This document shows positions 31,481-40,401 of a stretch of 61,728 nucleotides of DNA, piece by piece. The notes below the pieces were generated by a model, which saw only the letters and a list, made by a program, of their open reading frames with translations, searched no databases and had not been told where the DNA came from. This DNA comes from Azospirillum endophyticum (lineage in GTDB: Bacteria > Pseudomonadota > Alphaproteobacteria > Azospirillales > Azospirillaceae). The position numbers and the translations under genes are program-made. Location: assembly GCF_016595245.1 (NCBI RefSeq), contig NZ_JAENHM010000072.1:1-61728 (forward strand), written 5' to 3'. Position 1 is the stretch's first letter; the number at the start of each line of letters is the position of its first letter.

Positions 31481-34018
31481 TCAGTACAGACCGCCCGTCC
31501 CAAGCGTCGCAGCGGCCGGCGGAGCCGGTATCCCCGGCTGCTGGGCGCCGAAGCCCGCGGCGTTCGGATCGCCCATCATGGCGCCCATACCCTGCGAGGA
31601 GCCGTCGAGCACCACCTGCGGCTGGTCGGGGTTGGGTTCGGTACCCGGCAGGAAGGCTTCCCAGATGGCGCGGCTATCGCCGAACTGGGCCAGCTGGCCG
31701 TTGGCCGGGTTGACGCGGACGAGGCGCAGGCCGGGCGGCACGCGGAACGGCGTCGCCGGCTTGTCCTTCAGCGCCACCTGCATGACCTCCTTGAACACCG
31801 GCACCGCGGCCGAACCGCCGGTCTCGTGGCCGCCCAGCGAGCGCGGCTGATCGAAGCCGATATAGGTGCCGACCACCAGATCGGGCGAGAAGCCCATGAA
31901 CCAGGCGTCGTGGCTGTCGTTGGTGGTGCCGGTCTTGCCGGCCAGCGGCTTGCCCAGCGACTTCAGCGCCGCCGCGGTGCCGCGCTGGACCACGCCTTCC
32001 AGGATCGAGACGATCTGGTAGGTGGTGCGCGGGTCGTTCACCTGCTCGCGGGTGTCGGGCACCGCCGGGACCCCCATCCCGTCCTTCCAGGCGACGCTGG
32101 TGCAGCCCTCGCACGGGCGGTTGTCGTGACGGAAGACGGTCTTGCCGTTGCGGTCCTGCACGCGGTCGATGAAGGTCGGCACCACCCGCTTGCCGCCGTT
32201 GTCCAGCATGGCGTAGGCGGTGGCGAGCCGCAGCACGGTGGTCTCGCCGGCACCCAGCGACATCGGCAGGTAGGGCTGCAGGTTGTCGACGATGCCGAAC
32301 TTCTCGACCAGCGCCTTGACCTTGTCCATGCCGATCTGCTGGGCGAGGCGGACGGTCATGACGTTGCGCGACTTCTCGATGCCGACGCGCAGCGGGGTCG
32401 GGCCGTAGAATTCGTGGCTGTAGTTCTCCGGCCGCCAGACCGGCTGCCCGCCGCCCGGATCGAAGGAGAAGGGGGCATCCATCACCAGGGACGACGGGGT
32501 GAAGCCCTGGTTCAGCGCCGTCAGGTAGACGAAGGGCTTGAAGGACGAACCGGGCTGGCGCAGCGCCTGGGTGGCCCGGTTGAACACGCTCATGGCGGGG
32601 GAGAAGCCGCCGACCATCGCCAGCACGCGGCCGGTGTGCGGATCGAGTGCCACGAGGCCGCCCTGCACCTGCGGGATCTGGCGCAGGGCATAGCTGCCCG
32701 CCGGCAGTTCCTTGGCCGCCGACTTGTCGGACTTCTTCGCCGGTTTCTCATCCTCGTCCTTGGCCGCCGGGCCGCTGATCTGCTCGACCAGCAGGATGTC
32801 GCCCAGCTTGGCGACGTCGGACGGCTTGCGGATCGCCGGACCGGCGACGTCGCCGTCCTTGGAGGCGCGGGCCCAGCGCAGCTCGGACAGCGGAATGCGG
32901 CCGCGTGTGCCGTCGGCAACGCCGATGTCCAACCCGTCCGACTGGTCGTCCTTCAGCACCACCGCAAGCTTCCAGCCCTCCGACCCGGCGGGCGGCGGCA
33001 TGGCGGCAAGCTTCTTCGGCCAGTTGTCGAAATTCTCCATCTTTGCGACCGGGCCGCGCCAGCCATGGCGGCGGTCGTAGGCGATCAGCCCGTCGCGCAG
33101 CGCCTTGGTCGCGGTGACCTGCAGCACCGGGTCCATCGAGGCGCGGACCGACAGCCCGCCCTCGTAGAGCGCCTGTTCGCCATAGAGCTTCACCAGCTCG
33201 CGCCGGACCTCCTCGGAGAAGTATTCGGCGGTCACCACCTCCTGCTCGTCGCGCTTGCGGGTGAGCAGCGGGCGCCCTTGCGCGGCCTTCGCCTCCTCCG
33301 GCGTGATGTAGCCGTCCTCCGCCATGCGGCCGATCACCCAGTTGCGGCGGGCGATGGCGGCATCGTGCTGGCGGTCGGGGTTGTAGTTGGAGGGCGCCTT
33401 GGGCAAGGCCGCCAGGAAGGCGACTTCCTCGATGCTCAGCTCATCCAGCGCCTTGTTGAAATAGTTCAGCGCCGCCGCCGCCACGCCATAGGAGCGGTTT
33501 CCCAGGAAGATCTCGTTGAGGTACAGCTCGAGGATACGATCCTTGGTGAAGGCCCGCTCGATGCGGATCGCCAGGATCGCCTCCTTGATCTTGCGGGCGA
33601 AGGACACCTCGTTGGTCAGCAGCATGTTCTTGGCGACCTGCTGCGTGATCGTGCTGGCACCGACCGGCCGGCGCTCGCGGCCGAAATTCTCGATGTTGGT
33701 CAGGATCGCGCGCAGGATGCCGATGGGATCGACGCCCTGGTGGGCATAGAAATTCTTGTCCTCGGCCGCCATGAAGGCATTCATGACTTGGCGCGGCATG
33801 GCGTCGATCGGCACGAAGATGCGCCGTTCCGAGGCGAATTCCGCCATCAGGCGTCCGTCGCCGGCATAGATGCGCGTGGTCACCGGCGGCTCGTAATTGG
33901 CCAGCTTGGTATAGTCGGGCAGGTCGTGGTCGTAATGCTCGAACAGGAAGACCAGCCCCCCGGCGCCGGCAAGCGCCAGCATCACGAAGGCCATCAGCAA
34001 GGACAGAAGAAGGCGCAT
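31481..34018 (-). CDS. mrcA: Bifunctional penicillin-binding protein 1A
   Basis: Class A PBP that polymerises glycan strands and crosslinks peptides in the periplasm. 845 residues, normal for PBP1A. An N-terminal anchor (LLSLLMAFVMLALAGAGGLV) is followed by the GT51 transglycosylase with catalytic Glu in MAAEDKNFYAHQGVD (~84) and RPVGASTITQQVAKNMLL. An OB-like insert follows. The transpeptidase has SxxK as PGSSFKPF (~488), the second motif EKSRNVM, and KTG in LAGKTGTTNDSHDAWFMGFS (~691). A Pro/Ala/Gly-rich tail ends the protein. The gene starts 224 bp after amiC on the same strand, a conserved alphaproteobacterial pairing. Confidence 0.96.
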   Translation of the reverse strand: MRLLLSLLMAFVMLALAGAGGLVFLFEHYDHDLPDYTKLANYEPPVTTRIYAGDGRLMAEFASERRIFVPIDAMPRQVMNAFMAAEDKNFYAHQGVDPIGILRAILTNIENFGRERRPVGASTITQQVAKNMLLTNEVSFARKIKEAILAIRIERAFTKDRILELYLNEIFLGNRSYGVAAAALNYFNKALDELSIEEVAFLAALPKAPSNYNPDRQHDAAIARRNWVIGRMAEDGYITPEEAKAAQGRPLLTRKRDEQEVVTAEYFSEEVRRELVKLYGEQALYEGGLSVRASMDPVLQVTATKALRDGLIAYDRRHGWRGPVAKMENFDNWPKKLAAMPPPAGSEGWKLAVVLKDDQSDGLDIGVADGTRGRIPLSELRWARASKDGDVAGPAIRKPSDVAKLGDILLVEQISGPAAKDEDEKPAKKSDKSAAKELPAGSYALRQIPQVQGGLVALDPHTGRVLAMVGGFSPAMSVFNRATQALRQPGSSFKPFVYLTALNQGFTPSSLVMDAPFSFDPGGGQPVWRPENYSHEFYGPTPLRVGIEKSRNVMTVRLAQQIGMDKVKALVEKFGIVDNLQPYLPMSLGAGETTVLRLATAYAMLDNGGKRVVPTFIDRVQDRNGKTVFRHDNRPCEGCTSVAWKDGMGVPAVPDTREQVNDPRTTYQIVSILEGVVQRGTAAALKSLGKPLAGKTGTTNDSHDAWFMGFSPDLVVGTYIGFDQPRSLGGHETGGSAAVPVFKEVMQVALKDKPATPFRVPPGLRLVRVNPANGQLAQFGDSRAIWEAFLPGTEPNPDQPQVVLDGSSQGMGAMMGDPNAAGFGAQQPGIPAPPAAATLGTGGLY

Positions 34019-34242
34019 GACCGATCCCGCAAGAAACGACGAACGACGCGCCCACGTTCCGGTTCCGACGGATCCGGATCGCAGGTGCGCCTGACAGGGC
34101 GGCGCATCCTACACCGCCGCGGTGCGAAGTGCCGCCCCCGTTCCCGTCATGTCAGGAAAATGTGACACGCAGAGGGCGCACGCAGGAATGCGCCTGCAAG
34201 AAGGGGGCGGCCTGATGGATCATTCGCCGGCCAAGCCGCGCC

Positions 34243-35769
34243 TCAGCTCCGCTGCGCGCCGTGCAGCCAGCGGAAATAGGCATCGATGGTGCGGGCCAGG
34301 CCCTTGCCCAGCCGCTCCCGATGGCCGGACGAGGTCAGCAGCTTGATGTCCTGACGGTTCGACAGATACCCCATTTCGATCAGCGCCGACGGCACGTCGG
34401 GCGCGGTCAGCACGGCGAAGCCGGCCTGCCGGTGCGGCCGGTTGGGGATCAGCGGCACGTCGCGCCCCATGTTCTGCAGCGCCAGCGTCGCGAAGCGCTT
34501 CGAATGGTTCATGGCGTCGCGCTGGGCGAGATCGATGAGGATGTTGGCGACCAGCTGGTTCTCGCCCGACAGGTCGAGCCCGACCAGGGCGTCGGACCGG
34601 TTCTCCTTGGCGGCCAGCATCTCCGCCTCGCGGTCCGATGCCTTGTCCGACAAGGTGTAGATGGACAGGCCGCGCACATCGCCGCTGCTGATGCTGTCCG
34701 CATGCAGCGAGATGAACAGGTCGGCACCGGCCTCGCGCCCGATGGCGACGCGGTCGCGCAGGCGGATGAACACGTCGCTGTCACGGGTCAGCTTCACCCG
34801 ATAGCGTCCGGTCGCCTCCAGTTGGCGCTTCACCTCCTTGGCGGTGGCGAGCGTGATGTCCTTCTCATAGATGCCGCCGACGCCGATGGCGCCGGGGTCC
34901 TGGCCGCCATGGCCGGGGTCTAGCACGATCAGCGGCTTTTCCGTCACCATCGGCGGCTTGTTGTCCGGCAGCGGCGGAGCGACGGGCAGCGCGGCGGGGA
35001 TCAGCTGGGCCGGCGGGATCGGCGGCAGCGGCGCGAAGGGCGGCGGGGCGGTGACGACGCCGTTGGACTCGACAGCCGTCGGGCCTGCCGCCGGCTGCTG
35101 GGGCGATGGCTGCGGAACCGGAATCACCATCGCCGAGGAGACGATCGAACTCATCGTCAGCGAGCCCTTGGCTCCAACCTGTTTCGTGCCCTCCTTGCCG
35201 CCGGTGGCCGCGGCAAGCTGCCGGAACTCCGCCGCCGTGGTCTTTTCCAGATCCAACACCAGACGCGGCTGGTGACCGTCCCGCGCCGGGATCATATAGC
35301 CCTCGCGCAGCCGGGCCGGGCCGACCGTCTCGAAGGTCAGCCGCGTGCCGCGCGGGCCGCCCGCCGCATGGTGGTAGCGCGCGACCACCCCCTTGCCCTC
35401 CACCGGCAGCGATCCGCCGGGCCAGATCAGGTCGGGAAGATCGACGATGACCCGGTAGGGATCGGCGGCCATCGACACGGTGAAGGATACCGCGTCGCTC
35501 AGTTCCAGCACGAAGCGGGTCCTGTCCGGGTGGATGCCCAGCCGGGCGTCGACCACCGCCGTGCGGGGCGGCGCCGACGGCAGCGCCGCCGTGGTCTGCG
35601 CCGTCGCCGGTCCGGCCGCCATCCCGGCGATGCCGAAGCCGAGCAGCGCTATCACCAGCAGGACCGGCAGAACCGCACCCAAGCGACGCAGGACCGACCC
35701 GCGAGACGAACGAGCGGCAAGCGGCAGGCGGTCGGGTCCGGCAGTGGGCAGGCTGGGCGGCCGTGGCAT
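34243..35769 (-). CDS. amiC: N-acetylmuramoyl-L-alanine amidase (AmiC type)
   Basis: Zinc amidase that cleaves the stem peptide from muramic acid during daughter-cell separation. 508 residues. A hydrophobic export segment (VLPVLLVIALLGFGIAGMAA) is followed by an AMIN domain (~60-180: RFVLELSDAVSFTVSMAADP, YRVIVDLPDL, GTRLTFETVGPARL) that directs it to septal peptidoglycan. A Pro-rich linker leads to the Amidase_3 domain with zinc ligands in VLDPGHGGQDPGAIG (~281), the Glu in EKDITLATAKEV, the His in LFISLHADS and the catalytic Glu in ALIEMGYLSN. Start ATG 35769 has GAGGAGA before it. It lies upstream of mrcA and divergent from rne. Confidence 0.95.
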   Translation of the reverse strand: MPRPPSLPTAGPDRLPLAARSSRGSVLRRLGAVLPVLLVIALLGFGIAGMAAGPATAQTTAALPSAPPRTAVVDARLGIHPDRTRFVLELSDAVSFTVSMAADPYRVIVDLPDLIWPGGSLPVEGKGVVARYHHAAGGPRGTRLTFETVGPARLREGYMIPARDGHQPRLVLDLEKTTAAEFRQLAAATGGKEGTKQVGAKGSLTMSSIVSSAMVIPVPQPSPQQPAAGPTAVESNGVVTAPPPFAPLPPIPPAQLIPAALPVAPPLPDNKPPMVTEKPLIVLDPGHGGQDPGAIGVGGIYEKDITLATAKEVKRQLEATGRYRVKLTRDSDVFIRLRDRVAIGREAGADLFISLHADSISSGDVRGLSIYTLSDKASDREAEMLAAKENRSDALVGLDLSGENQLVANILIDLAQRDAMNHSKRFATLALQNMGRDVPLIPNRPHRQAGFAVLTAPDVPSALIEMGYLSNRQDIKLLTSSGHRERLGKGLARTIDAYFRWLHGAQRS

Positions 35770-36459
35770 CAAATCTCCTCGGCGGCAGATGGAAGCGGCA
35801 GAACGCGGAGGCGGACGCTCAGCTATAGCCCAGCCAATTCAACGCTCTCAACGCGGATCATCAGACCGCGAGTCAATTCCGGGCGGGGGTGCCGTTCCTG
35901 CAACACTGAACTTGGACGCGGCCGTGGAGGCGACGGGACCGGGCTGCCCCGGGTGGAAGGGTTCCTCCCCGCTTCCCCGCGACGAACTTGTTCGCCGAAT
36001 CGGCGCATTTCCGCGTTGTGCAAGAGGGAACGCTTGTCTATGGTATCTTTGCGACAGACCGCAATTCGCCAGACCAGGGTCGGACTCCCAAGGTGAGCGC
36101 CGATTCGCTGATCCCCGGACATCGATTCCATCGATCCGAAGGTCAGCCGATCGCCGGTCACGGGGCCGACCAAGAGGCTGCGGCGTCGCCTCCGACACTG
36201 CCTGTCCGGCCATCCGCGCCGGAAGGACGTCGTGGGGTGGCGCGTTCGGATTGGCGGTGAGAGGACGAAACCTCGAAGCTGGCTGTGGCCGCAAGGCGGC
36301 AGCCCGGCGCGTGTCGACCGGGCCGTCCTGGCTGCTCTCGTCAGCGCCGTTCGGCGGTTCCGGTCCGTCGTGCCGTATGCTTCGCCCACAACAGACGCTG
36401 CGTCCAGGCGGCCCGACCGGTCGCGCGGGTTCCCTGGGTCGCGCCGTTGAGGACCGTAT
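35770..36459. promoter_or_regulatory. Long divergent region with the probable rne promoter and leader
   Basis: 690 bp between amiC and rne. On the plus strand TTGTGC (36016-36021), 17 nt and TATGGT (36039-36044) form a good sigma-70-like promoter, giving an rne leader of about 400 nt. A long structured 5' leader is how E. coli RNase E autoregulates its mRNA, and a similar use here is inference. The leader contains paired ATCGAT repeats (36121-36136). I see no credible gene in the interval; the frames open there lack ribosome binding sites. Confidence 0.5.
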
Positions 36460-39400
36460 ATGGCCAAGCGCATGCTGGTGGACGCCACGCACCCGGAAGA
36501 AACCCGGGTTGCCGTGGTCAATGGGAACCGGCTGGAAGAACTCGACTTCGAGATCGCCAGCCGCAAGCAGCTGAAGGGCAATATCTACCTGGCGAAGGTG
36601 ACGCGGGTCGAGCCTTCGCTCCAGGCGGCCTTCGTGGAGTATGGCGGGAACCGCCACGGCTTCCTCGCCTTCTCCGAAATCCACCCCGACTACTACCGCA
36701 TCCCGATGGCCGACCGCGAGGCCCTGCTGGCCGAGGAACGCCGGCTGGAGGAGCAGGCGGAAGCCCGGGCCGAGGCGGCTGCCGACGGTGCCGTGATGGG
36801 CGAGCCGGTCCGTCCCGAGCAGGTGGTCGAGGAATGGTCGCCGATGCCCTCCCCCATCGCGCCCGAGGCTTCCGACGAGGAAGAAGGCGACGAGGACGGT
36901 GAGGATGCCGACTCCGGCGAGGAGCAGGCCGTCCCGTCCGAAGGCGCCGCCCAGGAGACCGCCACCCCGGACATGGTCGGCGGCGACGAGGACGAGGAGG
37001 CGGAGACCCAGCGCCGCCGCTCGCGCCCGCTGCGGTCCTACAAGATCCAGGAAGTGGTGAAGCGCCGGCAGGTCCTGCTGGTTCAGGTGACGAAGGAGGA
37101 GCGCGGCAACAAGGGCGCGGCGCTGACCACCTACCTGTCGCTGCCCGGCCGCTACTGCGTCCTGATGCCCAACACCGGCCGTGGCGGCGGGATTTCCCGC
37201 AAGATCACCAACCCGGCCGACCGCAAGCGCCTGAAGGAAATCCTGTCGGATCTCGACATTCCCGACGGCATGGCGGTCATCCTGCGCACCGCCGGGCTGG
37301 AGCGCTCCAAGCCCGAGATCAAGCGCGACCTGGAATATCTGCTGCGCCTGTGGGACGACATCCGCGAACAGACGCTGAAGTCGTCGGCGCCCTGCCTGAT
37401 CTATGAAGAGGCGAACCTGATCAAGCGGTCGATCCGCGATCTCTACGCCAACGACATCGACGAGATCTGGGTCGAGGGCGAGGCCGGCTTCCGCACGGCG
37501 CGCGAGTTCATGGACATGCTGATGCCGGGCCATTCCCAGCGCGTCCAGCTCTACCGCGACAGCCAGATCCCGCTGTTCCACCGCTATCAGGTGGAAACGC
37601 AGATCGATGCCATCCACAGCCCGGTGGTGCAGCTGCGCTCCGGCGGCTACATCGTCATCAACCCGACCGAGGCGCTGGTCTCCATCGACGTCAACTCCGG
37701 CAAGTCGACCCGCGAGCGCAACATCGAGGAAACCGCCTACAAGACCAATCTGGAGGCCGCCGACGAGGTGGCGCGCCAGCTGCGTCTGCGCGATCTGGCC
37801 GGCCTGATCGTCATCGACTTCATCGACATGGAGGAGCCGCGGAACAACGCCGCCGTCGAGCGCCGCATGAAGGAGGCGATGAAGAACGACCGGGCACGCA
37901 TCCAGCTCGGCCGCATCTCCGCCTTCGGCCTGCTGGAGCTGTCGCGCCAGCGTCTGCGCCCGTCGCTGCTGGAGACCAACTTCGAGCGCTGCCCGCACTG
38001 CTCGGGCACCGGCGTCGTCCGTTCCGTCGAATCCGCCTCGCTGCACGTCCTGCGTGCCATCGAGGAGGAAGGCATCCGCAAGCGGTCGGCCGAGATCACC
38101 ACCTATGTCCCGACCTCCATCGCGCTCTACATCCTCAACCAGAAGCGCGGTGAACTGGCCAAGATCGAAGAGCGTCATGCCTTCAGCGTCATGGTCCAGG
38201 CCGACGACAGCCTGATCGCCCCGGACCATCGCCTGGAGCGCAACAGGGCCCGTCTGCCCGACGAGGACGGCCCGCTGGTCAGTGCCGACCGCGTGATGGC
38301 CGAGACCGACCGCGCGCTCGCCGCCGAGCCGGTCGAGCCGGTCGAGGAGCTGGAGACCGAAGCCGAAGCCGCCCAGACCGAAGAGTCCGGCGAGCGTGGC
38401 GAGGCCATCGGCACCAATGGCGACGGCAATGGCGAGGATCGCCGCCGCCGCCGCCGCCGCCGCCGCGGACGCGGGCGTGACCGCGAGGAAGGCCGCGCCG
38501 AGGGCGACAACGCGGAAGGCGAGAGCGAGACGGACGAAGCCGGTCAGGAAACCGACGAGGAGACCGCCCAGGAGTCCGTCGAGACCGCTCTGCCGGTTGC
38601 CGCCGAAGCGATTCCCGGTGCCGCCATCTCCGAACCCGCTGCCGACTCCGCCGCTTTCGACTCGGCCGAAGACGGCGATGACGAGGACGAGGATGAGGGC
38701 GAGGACGAAACCGGTGCCGATGCCGGCGAGCGCAACGGCGAAGGCCGTAAGAAGCGCCGCCGCGGCAAGCGCGGGGGTCGCCGCCGGTCCCGCCGCGAGG
38801 AGGGGACGGAAGGCCTGGAGGGCAGCGGGGATACCGCTGACGAGCAACCCGTCGCGACTCCGGCAGAGGCCTCCCAGACCGGGATCGCTCCGGTTCAGGC
38901 TCCGGCCGAGGCGACCGACCTCGACTGGATCCTGGCCGGCGAAACGGCTCCCGAGGCCAAGGCCGAGGACGTCCCGGTTCCGGTGACCGCGACGGAGCCG
39001 CCGGCGACCGCTCCGGCCCCGGCCAAGAAGGCGTCGCGCAAGCGCAAGGCCGCCGCCGAGGCTCCGGCCGAGGCCGCTCCGGTCGTCGCTCCGGTGGTGG
39101 CCGAAGCCCCGGCCAAGGGCCGCAAGCGCAAGGCCGCCGCTCCGGTCGAAGCTCCGGCGGAAGCCGTTGTCGAAGCCGCTCCGGCCAAGAAGGCGTCGCG
39201 CAAGCGCAAGGCCGCCGCCGAGGCTCCGGCCGAAGCCGCTGCCGAGATCGCTCCGGCCAAGAAGGCGTCGCGCAAGCGCAAGGCCGCCGCCGAGGCTCCG
39301 GCCGAGGCCGCTCCGGTCGAAGCTCCGGCGGTTGTCGAAGCTCCGGCCAAGGGCCGCAAGCGCAAGGCTGCCGCTCCGGTCGAAGCTCCGGTGGAGGCCG

Positions 39401-39606
39401 CTGTCGAGGCTCCGGCCGAAGCCGCTGCCGAGATCGCTCCGGCCAAGAAGGCATCGCGCAAGCGCAAGGCGGCTGCCGAGGCTCCGGCCGAAGCCGCGCC
39501 AGCCGCCGCGACGGCGCCGGATGCCGCACCCACCGACGAGCCGGCTCCCGCCGGTGGCGACGACGACGCGAATGCCAAGCCGCGCCGCGGCTGGTGGAAG
39601 CGGTAA
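36460..39606 (+). CDS. rne: Ribonuclease E
   Basis: Endoribonuclease that starts mRNA decay and matures rRNA and tRNA. 1048 residues. The S1 domain (from ~35: GNIYLAKVTRVEPSLQAAFV) is split by a ~110-residue acidic insert, then resumes at VLLVQVTKEERGNKGAALTT. Catalytic metal-binding residues lie in VSIDVNSGKSTR (~408) and LIVIDFIDMEEPRNN (~451), and the zinc link in CPHCSGTG (~510). The C-terminal ~450 residues are disordered: an Arg-rich block, acidic stretches, then tandem repeats of KKASRKRKAAAEAPAEAA and KGRKRKAAAPVEAP. These should bind RNA and degradosome partners. Start ATG 36460. Followed by a strong terminator. Confidence 0.96.
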   Translation: MAKRMLVDATHPEETRVAVVNGNRLEELDFEIASRKQLKGNIYLAKVTRVEPSLQAAFVEYGGNRHGFLAFSEIHPDYYRIPMADREALLAEERRLEEQAEARAEAAADGAVMGEPVRPEQVVEEWSPMPSPIAPEASDEEEGDEDGEDADSGEEQAVPSEGAAQETATPDMVGGDEDEEAETQRRRSRPLRSYKIQEVVKRRQVLLVQVTKEERGNKGAALTTYLSLPGRYCVLMPNTGRGGGISRKITNPADRKRLKEILSDLDIPDGMAVILRTAGLERSKPEIKRDLEYLLRLWDDIREQTLKSSAPCLIYEEANLIKRSIRDLYANDIDEIWVEGEAGFRTAREFMDMLMPGHSQRVQLYRDSQIPLFHRYQVETQIDAIHSPVVQLRSGGYIVINPTEALVSIDVNSGKSTRERNIEETAYKTNLEAADEVARQLRLRDLAGLIVIDFIDMEEPRNNAAVERRMKEAMKNDRARIQLGRISAFGLLELSRQRLRPSLLETNFERCPHCSGTGVVRSVESASLHVLRAIEEEGIRKRSAEITTYVPTSIALYILNQKRGELAKIEERHAFSVMVQADDSLIAPDHRLERNRARLPDEDGPLVSADRVMAETDRALAAEPVEPVEELETEAEAAQTEESGERGEAIGTNGDGNGEDRRRRRRRRRGRGRDREEGRAEGDNAEGESETDEAGQETDEETAQESVETALPVAAEAIPGAAISEPAADSAAFDSAEDGDDEDEDEGEDETGADAGERNGEGRKKRRRGKRGGRRRSRREEGTEGLEGSGDTADEQPVATPAEASQTGIAPVQAPAEATDLDWILAGETAPEAKAEDVPVPVTATEPPATAPAPAKKASRKRKAAAEAPAEAAPVVAPVVAEAPAKGRKRKAAAPVEAPAEAVVEAAPAKKASRKRKAAAEAPAEAAAEIAPAKKASRKRKAAAEAPAEAAPVEAPAVVEAPAKGRKRKAAAPVEAPVEAAVEAPAEAAAEIAPAKKASRKRKAAAEAPAEAAPAAATAPDAAPTDEPAPAGGDDDANAKPRRGWWKR
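39010..39505 (+). repeat. Tandem coding repeats in the RNase E C-terminus
   Basis: Four near-identical ~57-bp units encoding AKKASRKRKAAAEAPAEAA alternate with two units encoding AKGRKRKAAAPVEAP. DNA identity between units is high even at third positions, so they probably expanded by recent slippage or unequal recombination. Unit number may vary between strains. Confidence 0.85.
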
Positions 39607-39636
39607 ACCGAGCGGCCCAGCGGAAGCTCTGAAACG

Positions 39637-39664
39637 GGAAAAGGCGCCGCAAGGCGCCTTTTCC
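39637..39664 (+). terminator. rne terminator
   Basis: Perfect 12-bp stem GGAAAAGGCGCC / GGCGCCTTTTCC with GCAA (GNRA) loop, followed by TTTTCCC, 30 bp after the rne stop. Confidence 0.9.
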
Positions 39665-39707
39665 TTTTCCCGGACGTTATCATCCCTGCCACAGGACAGG
39701 TCGGACC

Positions 39708-40268
39708 ATGAGCAAGGCCTTCACCCGCGAGAGCGATACGCCGCCCGACAGCGATCTTGACGAACTCGACGATCCGGCACCGCTGCCGCAGGGCTTCAAG
39801 AACTACATGACCCCACCCGGCTTCCAGCGCATGCAGGAAGAGCTGCGCCACCTGCTGCGGGTCGAGCGGCCGAAGGTGGTGGAGGTGGTGTCCTGGGCCG
39901 CCGGCAACGGCGATCGGTCGGAGAATGGCGACTATCTGTATGGCAAGAAGCGCCTGCGGGAGATCGACCGCCGCATCCGCTTCCTGAACAAGCATCTGGA
40001 ATCGGCGGTGGTGGTCAATCCGCAGGACCAGAAGAACCGCGAACAGGTCTTCTTCGGCGCCACCGTCACCTATGCCCGCGAGGATACCAGCGAGAACACC
40101 GTCACCATCGTCGGCGCCGACGAAGTCGATCCCGACCGCGGCCATGTCAGCTGGATCTCCCCCATCGCCCGCGCGCTGCTGAAGGCGCGGGAGGGCGATC
40201 TGGTGGACGTCCGCACGCCGGCGGGACTGGAGCAGGTCGAGGTGCTGGAGATCCGGTACGCGGGGTGA
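39708..40268 (+). CDS. greB: Transcription elongation factor GreB
   Basis: GreB rescues backtracked RNA polymerase by stimulating cleavage of the nascent RNA 3' end. 186 residues: an extra ~30-residue acidic N-terminus (SDLDELDDPAPLPQGFKNYM), the coiled-coil finger (GFQRMQEELRHLLRVERPKV, with acidic tip residues in GNGDRSENGDYLYGKKRLRE) and the C-terminal FKBP-like domain (VFFGATVTYAREDTSENTVT, HVSWISPIARALLKAREGDL). The YLYGKKRLREIDRRIRFL stretch is typical of GreB rather than GreA. The ATG 39708 follows CAGGACAGG. Convergent with thiC. Confidence 0.93.
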   Translation: MSKAFTRESDTPPDSDLDELDDPAPLPQGFKNYMTPPGFQRMQEELRHLLRVERPKVVEVVSWAAGNGDRSENGDYLYGKKRLREIDRRIRFLNKHLESAVVVNPQDQKNREQVFFGATVTYAREDTSENTVTIVGADEVDPDRGHVSWISPIARALLKAREGDLVDVRTPAGLEQVEVLEIRYAG

Positions 40269-40280
40269 GTGGAAAGGTTG

Positions 40281-40388
40281 GCCCCCACCCTAACCCTCCC
40301 CCGCGGGGCGGAGGAGGGGACAAGTCCTTGTTCGGAAAGACGACGGCAGTCCCTCCCCCACCCAGCGGGGGAGGGTTAGGGTGGGGGC
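40281..40388. repeat. Dispersed intergenic inverted repeat, copy 2
   Basis: 108 nt with almost exactly complementary ends: GCCCCCACCCTAACCCTCCC and GGGAGGGTTAGGGTGGGGGC. It is the same family as 7542-7647 (same outer arms, different ~40-nt centre). Located between convergent greB and thiC, it can serve as a shared terminator. Confidence 0.85.
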
Positions 40389-40401
40389 CAACGCCCCAAA
40401 C

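Noticed and set aside
35848..38847. 999-codon open frame on the minus strand opposite rne
   Set aside because: It mirrors the GC-rich, repeat-containing rne gene, has no recognisable domain and no ribosome binding site. rne is unquestionably the coding strand.
39010..39505. Regularly spaced repeats resembling a CRISPR array
   Set aside because: The repeats are in frame, encode Lys/Ala peptides inside rne, and have no unique spacers.
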